Below, in pieces: positions 1 through 6,066 of a DNA stretch of 7,783 nt. Numbering within the stretch: the first letter of the stretch is position 1; the number at the start of each line of letters is the position of its first letter. The notes beneath the pieces were generated by a model, which was not told the origin of the DNA, ran no database searches, and saw nothing but the letters and a program-made list of their open reading frames with translations. Source of the stretch: an uncultured Ideonella sp. (GTDB lineage Bacteria > Pseudomonadota > Gammaproteobacteria > Burkholderiales > Burkholderiaceae); the NCBI GenBank assembly GCA_946479475.1, contig CAMLGG010000250.1, forward strand, positions 1-7,783. Reading direction: 5' to 3'. Made by a program: the position numbers and the translations under genes.

Positions 1-7
1 GGCCTGA

Positions 8-469
8 TCAAGCGGGTGCCTTTTCGGGGACGGGGTTGCGGAAGCCCACGTTGAGGAGGTTCCAGGCATTGATGGTCGCGATGGTGAAGCCCAGGTCGGC
101 GATCTCGGCATCGCTGAAGTGGGCCTGCAGGCGCGCGAATTCCTCGTCGCTGGCGTCGCTGTGCGGCGTGGCGGTGATGATCTCCGCCCAGCGCAGGGCG
201 GCCTTCTCGCGCTCGCTGAAGAAGGGCGACTCACGCCAGCCGGCCAGCGTGTTGAGCTCGCGCGGGTCGGCGTCGTGCTTGACCAGGTCGCGCCAATGCA
301 TGTCGATGCAGAAGGCGCAGCCGTTGATCTGCGAGACGCGCAGCAGCACCAGGTCGACGAGGCGTTTGCCGAGCGCGCTCTCGTGCACGACATTCGAGAG
401 GTTGTAGAGCGCCTGGAAGGCCTTGGGCGCGAGCTGGTGGTAGGCGATGCGGGGAGCGTGCGTGGACAT
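8..469 (-). CDS. Carboxymuconolactone decarboxylase / AhpD-like protein (ECF41 partner)
   Basis: A 153-residue protein of the carboxymuconolactone decarboxylase (CMD)/AhpD family. Members are small helical thiol proteins that act as alkylhydroperoxidases or decarboxylases. The substrate here cannot be read from the sequence. The core motif is NGCAFCIDMH, with the redox pair C51 and C54 and the proton-relay H58. The position twelve residues before C51, Glu in AhpD, is Asp here (D39). No signal peptide is seen, so it is probably cytoplasmic. The ATG at 469 is chosen because AAGGA lies 9 bases upstream and the protein begins at the usual distance before the core. The same frame stays open far upstream, but that stretch overlaps the sigma gene and is not coding. 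The gene lies 56 bases downstream of an ECF41 sigma gene and has its own ECF41-type promoter. CMD genes are among the usual partners of this sigma group, so it is probably its main target. Confidence 0.93.
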   Translation of the reverse strand: MSTHAPRIAYHQLAPKAFQALYNLSNVVHESALGKRLVDLVLLRVSQINGCAFCIDMHWRDLVKHDADPRELNTLAGWRESPFFSEREKAALRWAEIITATPHSDASDEEFARLQAHFSDAEIADLGFTIATINAWNLLNVGFRNPVPEKAPA

Positions 470-484
470 GGCGTGTGTTCCTTG

Positions 485-527
485 GAGTGTCGACAGTCGG
501 CCGCCCCATGCGGCCTTCCTGACACTC
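485..527 (-). other. Imperfect stem-loop between sigma gene and CMD gene
   Basis: Seen directly: outer arms of 7 bp (485-491 with 521-527) and an inner stem of 6 bp (499-504 with 510-515) closing a 5-base loop, with unpaired bases between the two stems. The sigma gene stop codon (526-528) overlaps the outer arm. No run of T follows, so it is not a standard intrinsic terminator. The CMD ribosome binding site (479-483) lies just outside it and stays free. If CMD transcription starts about 8 bases after the -10 element, much of the outer arm would be missing from that transcript. The full structure would then form only in read-through from the sigma gene. A role as a processing or stability element is an inference. 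Confidence 0.45.
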
Positions 528-1461
528 AAGACGGCCGGCCCGCGGCGTCCGTGACAGCTCGATCCCATTGCTGGGGGATGCCGGCCAGCTTGTCCGGGTT
601 TCGCACGGTGTAGATCGCGTGGATGCGCTCGCCGTCGGTGACGAAGGCTTGCGCCGATTCGAGCCGGCCCTCGACGTAGCGCAACAGGCCCGGCTCGCCG
701 TTGATGAGGGCGAGGCGGTAGCGCACCTGGTCGCCCAGCCGCAGGTGCTGGGCCCAGTACAGGTTGGCGATGCGGTCCGCGCCGAGCAGTGCCTTGGCAA
801 AGGAGGGCACCTTGCCGCCGCCGTCGCCCAGGGCCGTCACTTCCTCGGCAAGGAAGGACTTGATCGCCTGCCGCTCGCCGCTGCTGACCGCCCGCATGAA
901 GTTCTCGACCAGGCGCCGGTGGGCGTCCGGCGGCACCTCGAAGCGCGGGCGCGCCTGCTGCACCCGCTCCGCCGCGCGGTGGACCATCTGGCGGCAGGCC
1001 GCCTCGCTGCGGCCCAGCAGCGCCGAGATCTCGTCGTAGTCGTGGTCGAAGACCTGGCGCAGCAGGAAGGCCGCGCGCTCTTCCGGCGCCAGCCGCTCCA
1101 TCGCCCACAGCAAGGCCAGCGAGAGCTCGCCCGCCAGCTCCAGCGCCGCCTCGGGCGTGCGCTCGTCGGCCACCTCGACCAAGGGCTCGGGCAGCCACCA
1201 GCCGACGTAGGCTTCGCGCTCCGCCTTGGCCGCGCGCAGGCGATCGATCGCCAGGCGGGTCACCACCGTGACGAGCCAGGCTTCGGCGGACTGCAGGGTG
1301 CTGGCATCGGTGCGGTGCCAACGCAGCCAGGCGTCCTGCAGGACGTCCTCCGCGTCGGCGCGGGTGCCGAGCATGCGATAGGCGATGGAGAACAGCCGCG
1401 AGCGCGCAGCAGCGAAGACGGGGTCGATGGCGGAAGCGTCGGTCGTCATGGGATCCAGCAT
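526..1461 (-). CDS. ECF41-group sigma factor with fused SnoaL-like C-terminal domain
   Basis: A 311-residue extracytoplasmic-function sigma factor. Sigma region 2 covers about residues 14-78 (FSIAYRMLGTRADAEDVLQDAWLRW) and region 4 about 115-170 (LAPEERAAFLLRQVFDHDYDEISALLGRSEAACRQMVHRA). About 130 further residues form the SnoaL/NTF2-like extension that identifies the group. Three ECF41 hallmarks are present: WLPEP in the linker (89-93), DGGGK (213-217) and NPDKL (288-292). In this group the extension replaces a separate anti-sigma factor, both restraining and assisting the sigma factor, and no anti-sigma gene is seen nearby. An exact ECF41 promoter lies just upstream and excludes the longer reading start at 1533. 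Two starts remain. ATG 1461 has GGAAGG 9 bases ahead. ATG 1449 (MTTDAS, 307 residues) fits the expected transcription start better but has a poor binding site. The CMD gene downstream is the likely target. Confidence 0.95.
   Translation of the reverse strand: MLDPMTTDASAIDPVFAAARSRLFSIAYRMLGTRADAEDVLQDAWLRWHRTDASTLQSAEAWLVTVVTRLAIDRLRAAKAEREAYVGWWLPEPLVEVADERTPEAALELAGELSLALLWAMERLAPEERAAFLLRQVFDHDYDEISALLGRSEAACRQMVHRAAERVQQARPRFEVPPDAHRRLVENFMRAVSSGERQAIKSFLAEEVTALGDGGGKVPSFAKALLGADRIANLYWAQHLRLGDQVRYRLALINGEPGLLRYVEGRLESAQAFVTDGERIHAIYTVRNPDKLAGIPQQWDRAVTDAAGRPS
530..556 (-). promoter_or_regulatory. ECF41-type promoter of the CMD gene
   Basis: On the minus strand TGTCACG (550-556) is followed after exactly 16 bases by CGTC (530-533). 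The known ECF41 promoter is TGTCACA, 16 bases, CGTC, so only the last base of the -35 box differs. The whole element lies within the last codons of the sigma factor gene (codons for AVTDAAGRPS). It leaves a leader of roughly 50 bases before the CMD start at 469. The assignment rests on motif, exact spacing and the neighbouring ECF41 gene. Confidence 0.8.
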
Positions 1462-1479
1462 AAGTGGCGGCCTTCCCCA

Positions 1480-1506
1480 GACGTGCGAGCCTGGCTGTTT
1501 GTGACA
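1480..1506 (-). promoter_or_regulatory. ECF41-type promoter of the sigma factor gene (autoregulation)
   Basis: On the minus strand TGTCACA (1500-1506) is followed after exactly 16 bases by CGTC (1480-1483). This is a full match to the known ECF41 consensus. The element sits 19-31 bases ahead of the two candidate sigma starts and points at them, so the sigma factor probably transcribes its own gene. Transcription would begin near 1471-1474, on or just after the GGAAGG that serves the ATG at 1461. That gives a very short leader and makes the downstream ATG at 1449 a serious alternative. Confidence 0.85.
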
Positions 1507-1510
1507 GCGC

Positions 1511-1532
1511 TGATCGATGACCGCATCGATCA
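1511..1532. promoter_or_regulatory. Perfect 9-bp inverted repeat beside the sigma promoter
   Basis: The arms TGATCGATG (1511-1519) and CATCGATCA (1524-1532) are perfect reverse complements separated by ACCG. The dyad ends 4 bases upstream of the -35 box of the sigma gene promoter, a typical place for an activator or repressor to bind. It is also about 215 bases upstream of the divergent TPR gene. There is no T-run and no gene end here, so a terminator is unlikely. No regulator can be named from the sequence. Confidence 0.5.
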
Positions 1533-1717
1533 CTTACCGTGGCAAGACGATATTCCGGCAAGCCACATTCCCGCCGGAGGCAGGCCCGCGCCACCAAACA
1601 GGGGACAGCACGTGGATGGTTCATGACAATTGCGCCGCCGCACTGCGCGTAGCATTCGCGCTCCGCGCGATAGGGCAGTCCTCGCCACAAGCAGGCCTGC
1701 GGCGCGCGGAGCCGTCC

Positions 1718-1729
1718 CATCGATCGATG
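1718..1729. repeat. 12-bp palindrome CATCGATCGATG before the TPR gene
   Basis: A perfect 12-bp palindrome whose halves (CATCGATC and GATCGATG) are the same 8-mers as the inner part of the dyad at 1511-1532. It ends 19 bases before the start of the TPR gene. The two sites bracket the roughly 290-base divergent region between the sigma gene and the TPR gene, which otherwise shows no clear gene or sigma-70 promoter. A common binding protein is an inference. Chance is possible because GATC/CGAT-rich palindromes also occur in nearby coding sequence (1239-1252). Confidence 0.35.
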
Positions 1730-1748
1730 AGCCCCCGGTGAACCCGCG

Positions 1749-2783
1749 ATGAGTGAACAGGCCTGCGTGCAGACCGTTGCGCCCAAGGGCGCGCGCCATT
1801 TCCCTCCCTTGCGCAGCCGCGCAGCGCGCGGCTCCCGCGGTCGCGATGCCCGGCGTGACTGGCGCCCGCTGTGGCTGGCCAGCCCGGTGGTGGTGGCCGT
1901 CACGGTGGCCGCAGTGCTGGGCACCTGGAGCCCGCGCACCGACGAGCCGGCCGAGGCGCAAGCCGCGCCCGCCGCCCCCTCCGCGCCGGCGGCCAGCAGC
2001 AGCGCCCGCGGGCAGGGCAGCCGACAGACGGACGCCAGCCGCGCCTTCCACCAGGCCCAGGCCGCCCTGCAGCAGCGGCGGCCCGAGAGCAATGCCGTGG
2101 CCCGGCGCCTGTACGAATCGGCGATTCTTCGAGACCCCGGCTTCGCCCGCGCCTACGCCGGCCTGGCCATGACCTATGCGCTCGAGCAGCAACTCGGCTG
2201 GGGCCCGGACAACGACAACGGCGCCGCCCTCCAGCGCGCCGGCGAGCTGGCAGCCGAGGCCGTCCGGCTGCAGCCGGCCCTGCCCGAGGCGCACTGGGCC
2301 CTGGCCTACGTCGAGGCGCAGCAGCGGCAGCATCCGCAGGCCCTGCGTGAACTGGACGAGGCCTTGCGCCTCGATCCGACGTACGCCGATGCCCTGGCGC
2401 TGCAGGCCGCCGTGCGCGTCTACGTCGGCGAGCCGGCACGCGCGGTGGGCCTGGTGCAGCAGGCCTTGCGCCTGAACCGCGGCACCACCTCCCTGTACCT
2501 GCTGCTGCAGGGCCGCGCGTACTACTTCCTCGGCGACACCGAGAGGGCGAAGCAGTACGTGGGGCAATCGCTCCTGCGCAATCCGCAGAACGTCGAGGCC
2601 AGGCTCTACATGGCCGCGGCCGAGCACGACGCCGGGCATGACGACGCCGCGAAATGGCAGGTCACCGAGGCCTTGCAGCTCGACCCGGACCTCCGGGCCG
2701 ACGATTGGCTGGCCAACTACCCGCTGGTCGATCCGCCTTCGCGCGACAAGCTCAGGCGCGCGCTCACCGCCCTCGGGCTGTAG
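1749..2783 (+). CDS. Membrane-anchored tetratricopeptide repeat (TPR) protein
   Basis: A 344-residue protein not recognised as a named gene. Residues 1-40 are rich in arginine, followed by one membrane segment at about 41-60 (LWLASPVVVAVTVAAVLGTW). Positive residues before the segment predict an inside N-terminus and a periplasmic body. Residues 62-95 form an Ala/Pro/Ser-rich linker. About six TPR-like helix pairs follow from 97 to 313, several ending in the typical LDP or LNP turn (AHWALAYVEAQQRQHPQALR, then ELDEALRLDP). The tail DDWLANYPLVDPPSRDKLRRALTALGL resembles the end of TPR regions attached to adenylate cyclase-like or HTH proteins, but no catalytic or DNA-binding domain is present. 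TPRs bind protein partners, and the partner here is unknown. GGTGA lies 7 bases before the ATG. The gene is divergent from the ECF41 sigma gene and 79 bases ahead of the OsmC gene. Confidence 0.85.
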   Translation: MSEQACVQTVAPKGARHFPPLRSRAARGSRGRDARRDWRPLWLASPVVVAVTVAAVLGTWSPRTDEPAEAQAAPAAPSAPAASSSARGQGSRQTDASRAFHQAQAALQQRRPESNAVARRLYESAILRDPGFARAYAGLAMTYALEQQLGWGPDNDNGAALQRAGELAAEAVRLQPALPEAHWALAYVEAQQRQHPQALRELDEALRLDPTYADALALQAAVRVYVGEPARAVGLVQQALRLNRGTTSLYLLLQGRAYYFLGDTERAKQYVGQSLLRNPQNVEARLYMAAAEHDAGHDDAAKWQVTEALQLDPDLRADDWLANYPLVDPPSRDKLRRALTALGL

Positions 2784-2862
2784 GGGTCGCGGGGCAAGGT
2801 CTTCGGGCCTTCAGGACCTCCAGGGCCTTCACAATGCCCCGTCACCCACAGCCGATCCCGCC

Positions 2863-3273
2863 ATGACCATCCACGTCAAACGCAACCTCGCGCAGGCGAT
2901 GCAGCACCACGTCCAGGTGCGGCAGCACACCCTGTCCGTCGACGAGCCGCCCGCCAATGGCGGAGAGGATCTCGGCGTCACGCCGCACGAGCTCTACGAC
3001 AGCGCCCTGGGGGCCTGCAAGGCGCTGACCGTGCTCTGGTACGCGCGGCGCAAGCAGATCCCGCTCGAAGACATCCAGGTCGCCGTCGACCGCGACGACA
3101 GCCAGGAACGCCAGGGCAGCTACAAGCTGCGGGTGGTGATGTCGCTCACGGGGAACCTCAGCGATGCGCAGCGCCAGGAGCTGCTCGCGGTCGCCGGCAA
3201 GTGTCCCTTGCACAAGCTGATGACACAGGTGACCACCGAGGTCACGACGGAGCTGGCCCCGCCGACGCCGTAA
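2863..3273 (+). CDS. OsmC/Ohr-family thiol protein
   Basis: A 136-residue cytoplasmic protein of the OsmC family, whose members reduce organic hydroperoxides or act as related thiol enzymes using two cysteines. Both are present: C52 in SALGACKALTV, at the start of the long central helix, and C114 in AGKCPLHKLM. The N-terminal beta strands (HVQVRQHTLSVDEP) and the PHELYDSALGAC turn are typical. The short form and the KCPLHKLM site resemble the YhfA-like branch more than true Ohr, so the substrate remains open. The ATG at 2863 is the only sensible start, because upstream sequence in frame has no family similarity. No good ribosome binding site precedes it, which may mean weak translation or coupling to upstream translation. 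It sits between the TPR gene (79 bases) and the MscS gene (44 bases), all on the same strand. Confidence 0.92.
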   Translation: MTIHVKRNLAQAMQHHVQVRQHTLSVDEPPANGGEDLGVTPHELYDSALGACKALTVLWYARRKQIPLEDIQVAVDRDDSQERQGSYKLRVVMSLTGNLSDAQRQELLAVAGKCPLHKLMTQVTTEVTTELAPPTP

Positions 3274-3317
3274 CGGCTGTTCACCGCATCCGCACGGCGA
3301 TTGCCGAAGATCCGCCC

Positions 3318-4133
3318 ATGGATCTCGCCGCCCTTCGCACCCAGCTCGAAGCCTGGGACGTTCGCCTGTTCATGCTCGGCCAGGCCGAGATCACGGCCGG
3401 GTCGCTGGTCAAGCTGGCCTTCTCTGCCTGGCTGCTGATGCTCGTGGCCGGGCGCCTGAGCCGCTTCACGCTCGGCAAGCTGCTGTCGCGCAGCCAGATG
3501 GCCGAGGGCCAGCGCCTGGCCGTCATCGGACTGGTGCACTACACCGTGCTCGTGGTCGGCGCGATGCTGATCCTGCAGAACGCGGGCATCAACCTGACGG
3601 CCTTCGCAGTGGTCGCCAGCGCGCTCGGCGTGGGCGTGGGCTTCGGCCTGCAGAACATCATCAGCAACTTCATCAGCGGCCTGATCATCATGATGGAGCG
3701 GCCGATCCAGGTCGGCGACCGCATCGAGATCGCCGGCGTCGAGGGCCTGGTGCATTCGATAGGAGCGCGCCGCACCACCGTGGTCACTGCCGACAGCACG
3801 GCCATCCTCGTGCCCAACCAGCGCTTCATCACCGACAACGTCACCAACTACGTCTTCCTCGACCGGGAGGTGCGGCTGCGAGTGCCCGTGTCGGTGGCCC
3901 AGGGCTCGGACATCCGGCTGGTCGAGAAGCTGCTGCTCGAGGCCGCCAAGGGCTCCGACGTGCACCCCGAGCCCAAGCCGCAGGTGGCCCTGACCTCGCT
4001 CGGCGGCGCCGCCATCGGCCTGGAGCTCTGGGTCTGGTACGACGGCCAGCAGTTCGCGAAGCAGGAGGTGCTGAGCCGGCTGTACTTCTCGATCAGCGAT
4101 TCGCTGAAGTCCCACGAGATCAAGATGGCCTGA
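3318..4133 (+). CDS. Small-conductance mechanosensitive channel, MscS family
   Basis: A 271-residue inner-membrane channel of the MscS family, which opens on membrane tension and releases solutes during hypo-osmotic shock. Membrane segments are seen at about 26-46 and 67-88. The pore helix at about 94-126 (AFAVVASALGVGVGFGLQNI, then ISNFISGLIIMMERP) shows the Gly/Ala packing pattern of TM3. The beta domain follows (VGDRIEIAGVEGLVHSIGARRTTV, then STAILVPNQRFITDNVTNY, about 132-178), then the alpha/beta C-terminal domain to the end. Length is close to E. coli MscS (286 residues). The ATG at 3318 gives the normal short N-terminus and has GAAGA about 7 bases ahead. A GTG at 3201 would overlap the OsmC gene and add an unrelated tail. 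It ends three bases from the convergent regulator gene. Confidence 0.93.
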   Translation: MDLAALRTQLEAWDVRLFMLGQAEITAGSLVKLAFSAWLLMLVAGRLSRFTLGKLLSRSQMAEGQRLAVIGLVHYTVLVVGAMLILQNAGINLTAFAVVASALGVGVGFGLQNIISNFISGLIIMMERPIQVGDRIEIAGVEGLVHSIGARRTTVVTADSTAILVPNQRFITDNVTNYVFLDREVRLRVPVSVAQGSDIRLVEKLLLEAAKGSDVHPEPKPQVALTSLGGAAIGLELWVWYDGQQFAKQEVLSRLYFSISDSLKSHEIKMA

Positions 4134-4136
4134 GGC

Positions 4137-4928
4137 CTACATCTGCTTGAACAGGTGCAGGTAGCTGCGACTGACGGGGAGCACCTCGCGCCGGCCCTTG
4201 AGGTGGATGTCGGCGGTCTCGTTCAGGCCGCGGGTGACGTGGCTGATGGCCTTCAGGTTGACGACCACCGAGCGGTGCACCTGCGCGAACTGGCTCGCGT
4301 CGAGCTGGGCCAGCAGATCCTTCAGCGGCGTGCGGATCAGCGCCTCGGCAGGCTGGCCGCCATCGCCGCGCCAGGCGATCAGCGTGTACTTCTCGTCCGA
4401 GCGCAGGAAGTCGATCTCGTCGACCGGGATCAGCCGAAGGCTGGGCCCGACGGACGCGCGGATCCAGCGCAACGGCCCCTCGGCGGCACGAGCGCCGCGC
4501 TGTTGCAGGTGCCGGGCCAGCTGCTGCAGCAGGGCCTCGGTGGCCTGCGCCGGCAGCGCGCTGCCCAGGCGCTCCTTCAGCCGGGCCACCGTGTCGGCCA
4601 GGCGCGCCGGCTCGACCGGCTTGACGAGGTAGTCCAGCACGCCCTGCTCGAAGGCCTTGAGGGCGTACTGGTCGAAGGCCGTCACGAAGACGAGATGCGC
4701 GCGCCGGCCGATCTGGCGGGCCGCCTCGACGCCCGAGATGCCCGGCATGTGCACGTCGAGGAAGCAGACGTCGGGCCGCAGCGACTCGAACATCTCCACC
4801 GCTTCGCGCCCGTTGCGGGCCTGCGCGACGATCTCGAGCTCGGGCCAGGCGTCGGCCAGCAGGCGCGCCAGCTCCTCGCGCAGCAGCGGCTCGTCGTCGG
4901 CGATCAGGGCCGTCGGTCGCGAGCTCAC
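4137..4928 (-). CDS. LytTR-family response regulator
   Basis: A 263-residue response regulator. The receiver domain covers about residues 6-122: acidic pair D11 and D12 (IADDEP), phosphorylation site D58 (FLDVHMPG), switch T83 (VTAFD) and K103 (LVKPV). A linker with a Gln/Leu-rich helix (about 125-147) leads to a LytTR DNA-binding domain at about 153-262 (VDEIDFLRSDEKYTLI, then FAQVHRSVVVNLKAI, ending PVSRSYLHLFKQM). Regulators of this type bind paired sites upstream of target genes. The start is taken as GTG 4928, because GAGG lies 8 bases ahead and the protein then begins SSRPTALIADDEP as usual. An ATG at 5036 would lie inside the kinase gene and add a low-complexity tail. It follows its histidine kinase by 52 bases and surely works with it. 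Targets are unknown, though the upstream efflux gene is a candidate. Confidence 0.94.
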   Translation of the reverse strand: MSSRPTALIADDEPLLREELARLLADAWPELEIVAQARNGREAVEMFESLRPDVCFLDVHMPGISGVEAARQIGRRAHLVFVTAFDQYALKAFEQGVLDYLVKPVEPARLADTVARLKERLGSALPAQATEALLQQLARHLQQRGARAAEGPLRWIRASVGPSLRLIPVDEIDFLRSDEKYTLIAWRGDGGQPAEALIRTPLKDLLAQLDASQFAQVHRSVVVNLKAISHVTRGLNETADIHLKGRREVLPVSRSYLHLFKQM

Positions 4929-4935
4929 CGGCGCA

Positions 4936-4968
4936 CCCTCGGGCCTGCGGCCCGGCCCTCCGAGAGGG
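4936..4968 (-). promoter_or_regulatory. Tandem hairpins and alternative pairing at the regulator's ribosome binding site
   Basis: In the kinase-regulator gap, reading the minus strand, CCCTC (4964-4968) pairs with GAGGG (4956-4960) around a 3-base loop. A second stem of 6 bp (4949-4954 with 4940-4945) follows. A second GAGGG at 4936-4940 is the ribosome binding site of the regulator. CCCTC could pair with either GAGGG, so the messenger can be drawn with the binding site open or covered. The repeats are visible. A regulatory role is an inference, and short G+C-rich pairings arise easily by chance here. Confidence 0.3.
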
Positions 4969-4980
4969 AATGAGCGGGGC

Positions 4981-6066
4981 TCATCTGCGTTCTCCCACCG
5001 GCCGCGCCGGGAAGTCGATCTCGGCGCAGACGCCATGCGGCATCAGGCCGGCCAGGCTCAGGCGCGCGTCACCGCCGAAGGCCAGCTGCAGGCGCTCGCG
5101 CAGCGTCGAAAGGCCGGTGCCCAGCCCTTCGGCCGCACTTTGCAGGCCGACGCCGGTGTCGATCACGCGCGCGCTGCACCGGCCCTCTCGCAGGGCCACG
5201 TTCACCTCGATGCGGCCGCCCTCCTCGCTCGGGTCTATGCCATGCCGCACCGCGTTCTCCACCAGGGTGAGCAGGGCCATCGGAGGGCAGCGCAAGCGCC
5301 CCGTGCCCTCGTCGGCATGCAGGCTGTATTGCAGCCGGTCGGGCATGCGCATTTGCATCAGCTCCAGGTAGGCCTTGACCAGTTGCAGCTCCTGGCCCAG
5401 CGTCGCATCCGGCTCGTCGAGCCTCGGCACCGCCGCGCGCAGATAGGCGATGAGGCTGTCGAGCACCTCGCTGGCGCGCGGCGAGCCGGTGATGACCAGG
5501 GCGCGGACATTGGCCAGCGTATTGAACAGGAAGTGCGGCTGCACCTGCGCCTGCAGCAGGCGCATGCGGGCGTCCAGAGCCTGGCGTTCGAGTTCGCTGC
5601 GCTCGAGCTGGAAGCGCAGGGCCTGGTCCCTCGCCAGGGCATCGCGCTGCCGCACCATCGCAGTCAGGGCGATCCAGGGCGCGAACAGGATGCCCGCGAA
5701 GCACAGGCCGGTGAAGCCGGTCATCCGCAGCGGGTCCTTCCACCAGTGCTCCAGGAAGCCGGTGGTCCACCAGTAGGCGAGCGCGGCACCGAAGGGGATG
5801 GAGGCGACCACGCCGATCAGCTGCCAGACCCAGCGGGCGAGCCAGGGCTTCAGCCGCGCAGGCCACTGCTCGAACAGGCCGAAGACCAGCATCGCGAGCA
5901 GGCCGGTCGTCGCCGCTCGGGCGATCCACACGTAGGCCGGCGTGACGGCGGAGGTCAGGCTCTGCAGCAGGCCCAGGATCACCGCGGCGACGAGGGTGAC
6001 GCGCAGCCTGCGCCAGGTGATCAGGCGGCTGTAGTCACGCGGCGGGAGGGTGTCGGCGGCAATCAT
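4981..6066 (-). CDS. LytS/YehU-like sensor histidine kinase
   Basis: A 361-residue inner-membrane histidine kinase of the His_kinase (LytS) family. Four membrane segments are seen at about 22-42, 50-66, 80-100 and 115-137, with very short loops and no separate sensory domain. A coiled-coil-like helix (about 138-172) leads to the phosphoacceptor box QVQPHFLFNTLANVRAL, with H178 as the likely phosphorylated residue. The ATP-binding domain shows an N box (LVENAVRHGI, 269-278), DTGVGL (303-308) and GTGLSTLRERL (316-326), all intact. It should phosphorylate the LytTR regulator encoded 52 bases downstream. The signal is unknown, though integral membrane sensors of this type respond to membrane or small-molecule cues. 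ATG 6066 is the only plausible start but has no clear ribosome binding site. It may be expressed from the 125-base gap upstream or together with the efflux gene. Confidence 0.94.
   Translation of the reverse strand: MIAADTLPPRDYSRLITWRRLRVTLVAAVILGLLQSLTSAVTPAYVWIARAATTGLLAMLVFGLFEQWPARLKPWLARWVWQLIGVVASIPFGAALAYWWTTGFLEHWWKDPLRMTGFTGLCFAGILFAPWIALTAMVRQRDALARDQALRFQLERSELERQALDARMRLLQAQVQPHFLFNTLANVRALVITGSPRASEVLDSLIAYLRAAVPRLDEPDATLGQELQLVKAYLELMQMRMPDRLQYSLHADEGTGRLRCPPMALLTLVENAVRHGIDPSEEGGRIEVNVALREGRCSARVIDTGVGLQSAAEGLGTGLSTLRERLQLAFGGDARLSLAGLMPHGVCAEIDFPARPVGERR

Noticed and set aside
1239..1252. 14-bp palindrome GGCGATCGATCGCC in the sigma gene
   Set aside because: It lies inside codons for a conserved part of sigma region 2 (LAIDRLRA) and is explained by protein coding.
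1517..1741. Short plus-strand open frame in the sigma-TPR intergenic region (74 codons)
   Set aside because: It has no ribosome binding site or recognisable motif and overlaps the dyad and palindrome. Nothing supports translation.
470..2092. Long open frame on the minus strand upstream of, and in frame with, the CMD gene
   Set aside because: It overlaps the sigma gene and the TPR gene in other frames, is dominated by Arg/Ala/Gly/Pro, and has no domain similarity before the CMD start. It is a by-product of high GC content.
2805..2831. Direct repeat GGGCCTTCA at 2805-2813 and 2823-2831 in the TPR-OsmC gap
   Set aside because: There are only two 9-base copies in a composition-biased gap, so chance is likely and no function is suggested.
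4127..4138. GGCC-TGA-GGCC hairpin at the convergent gene ends as a bidirectional terminator
   Set aside because: The stem is only 4 bp and no T-run follows on either strand.
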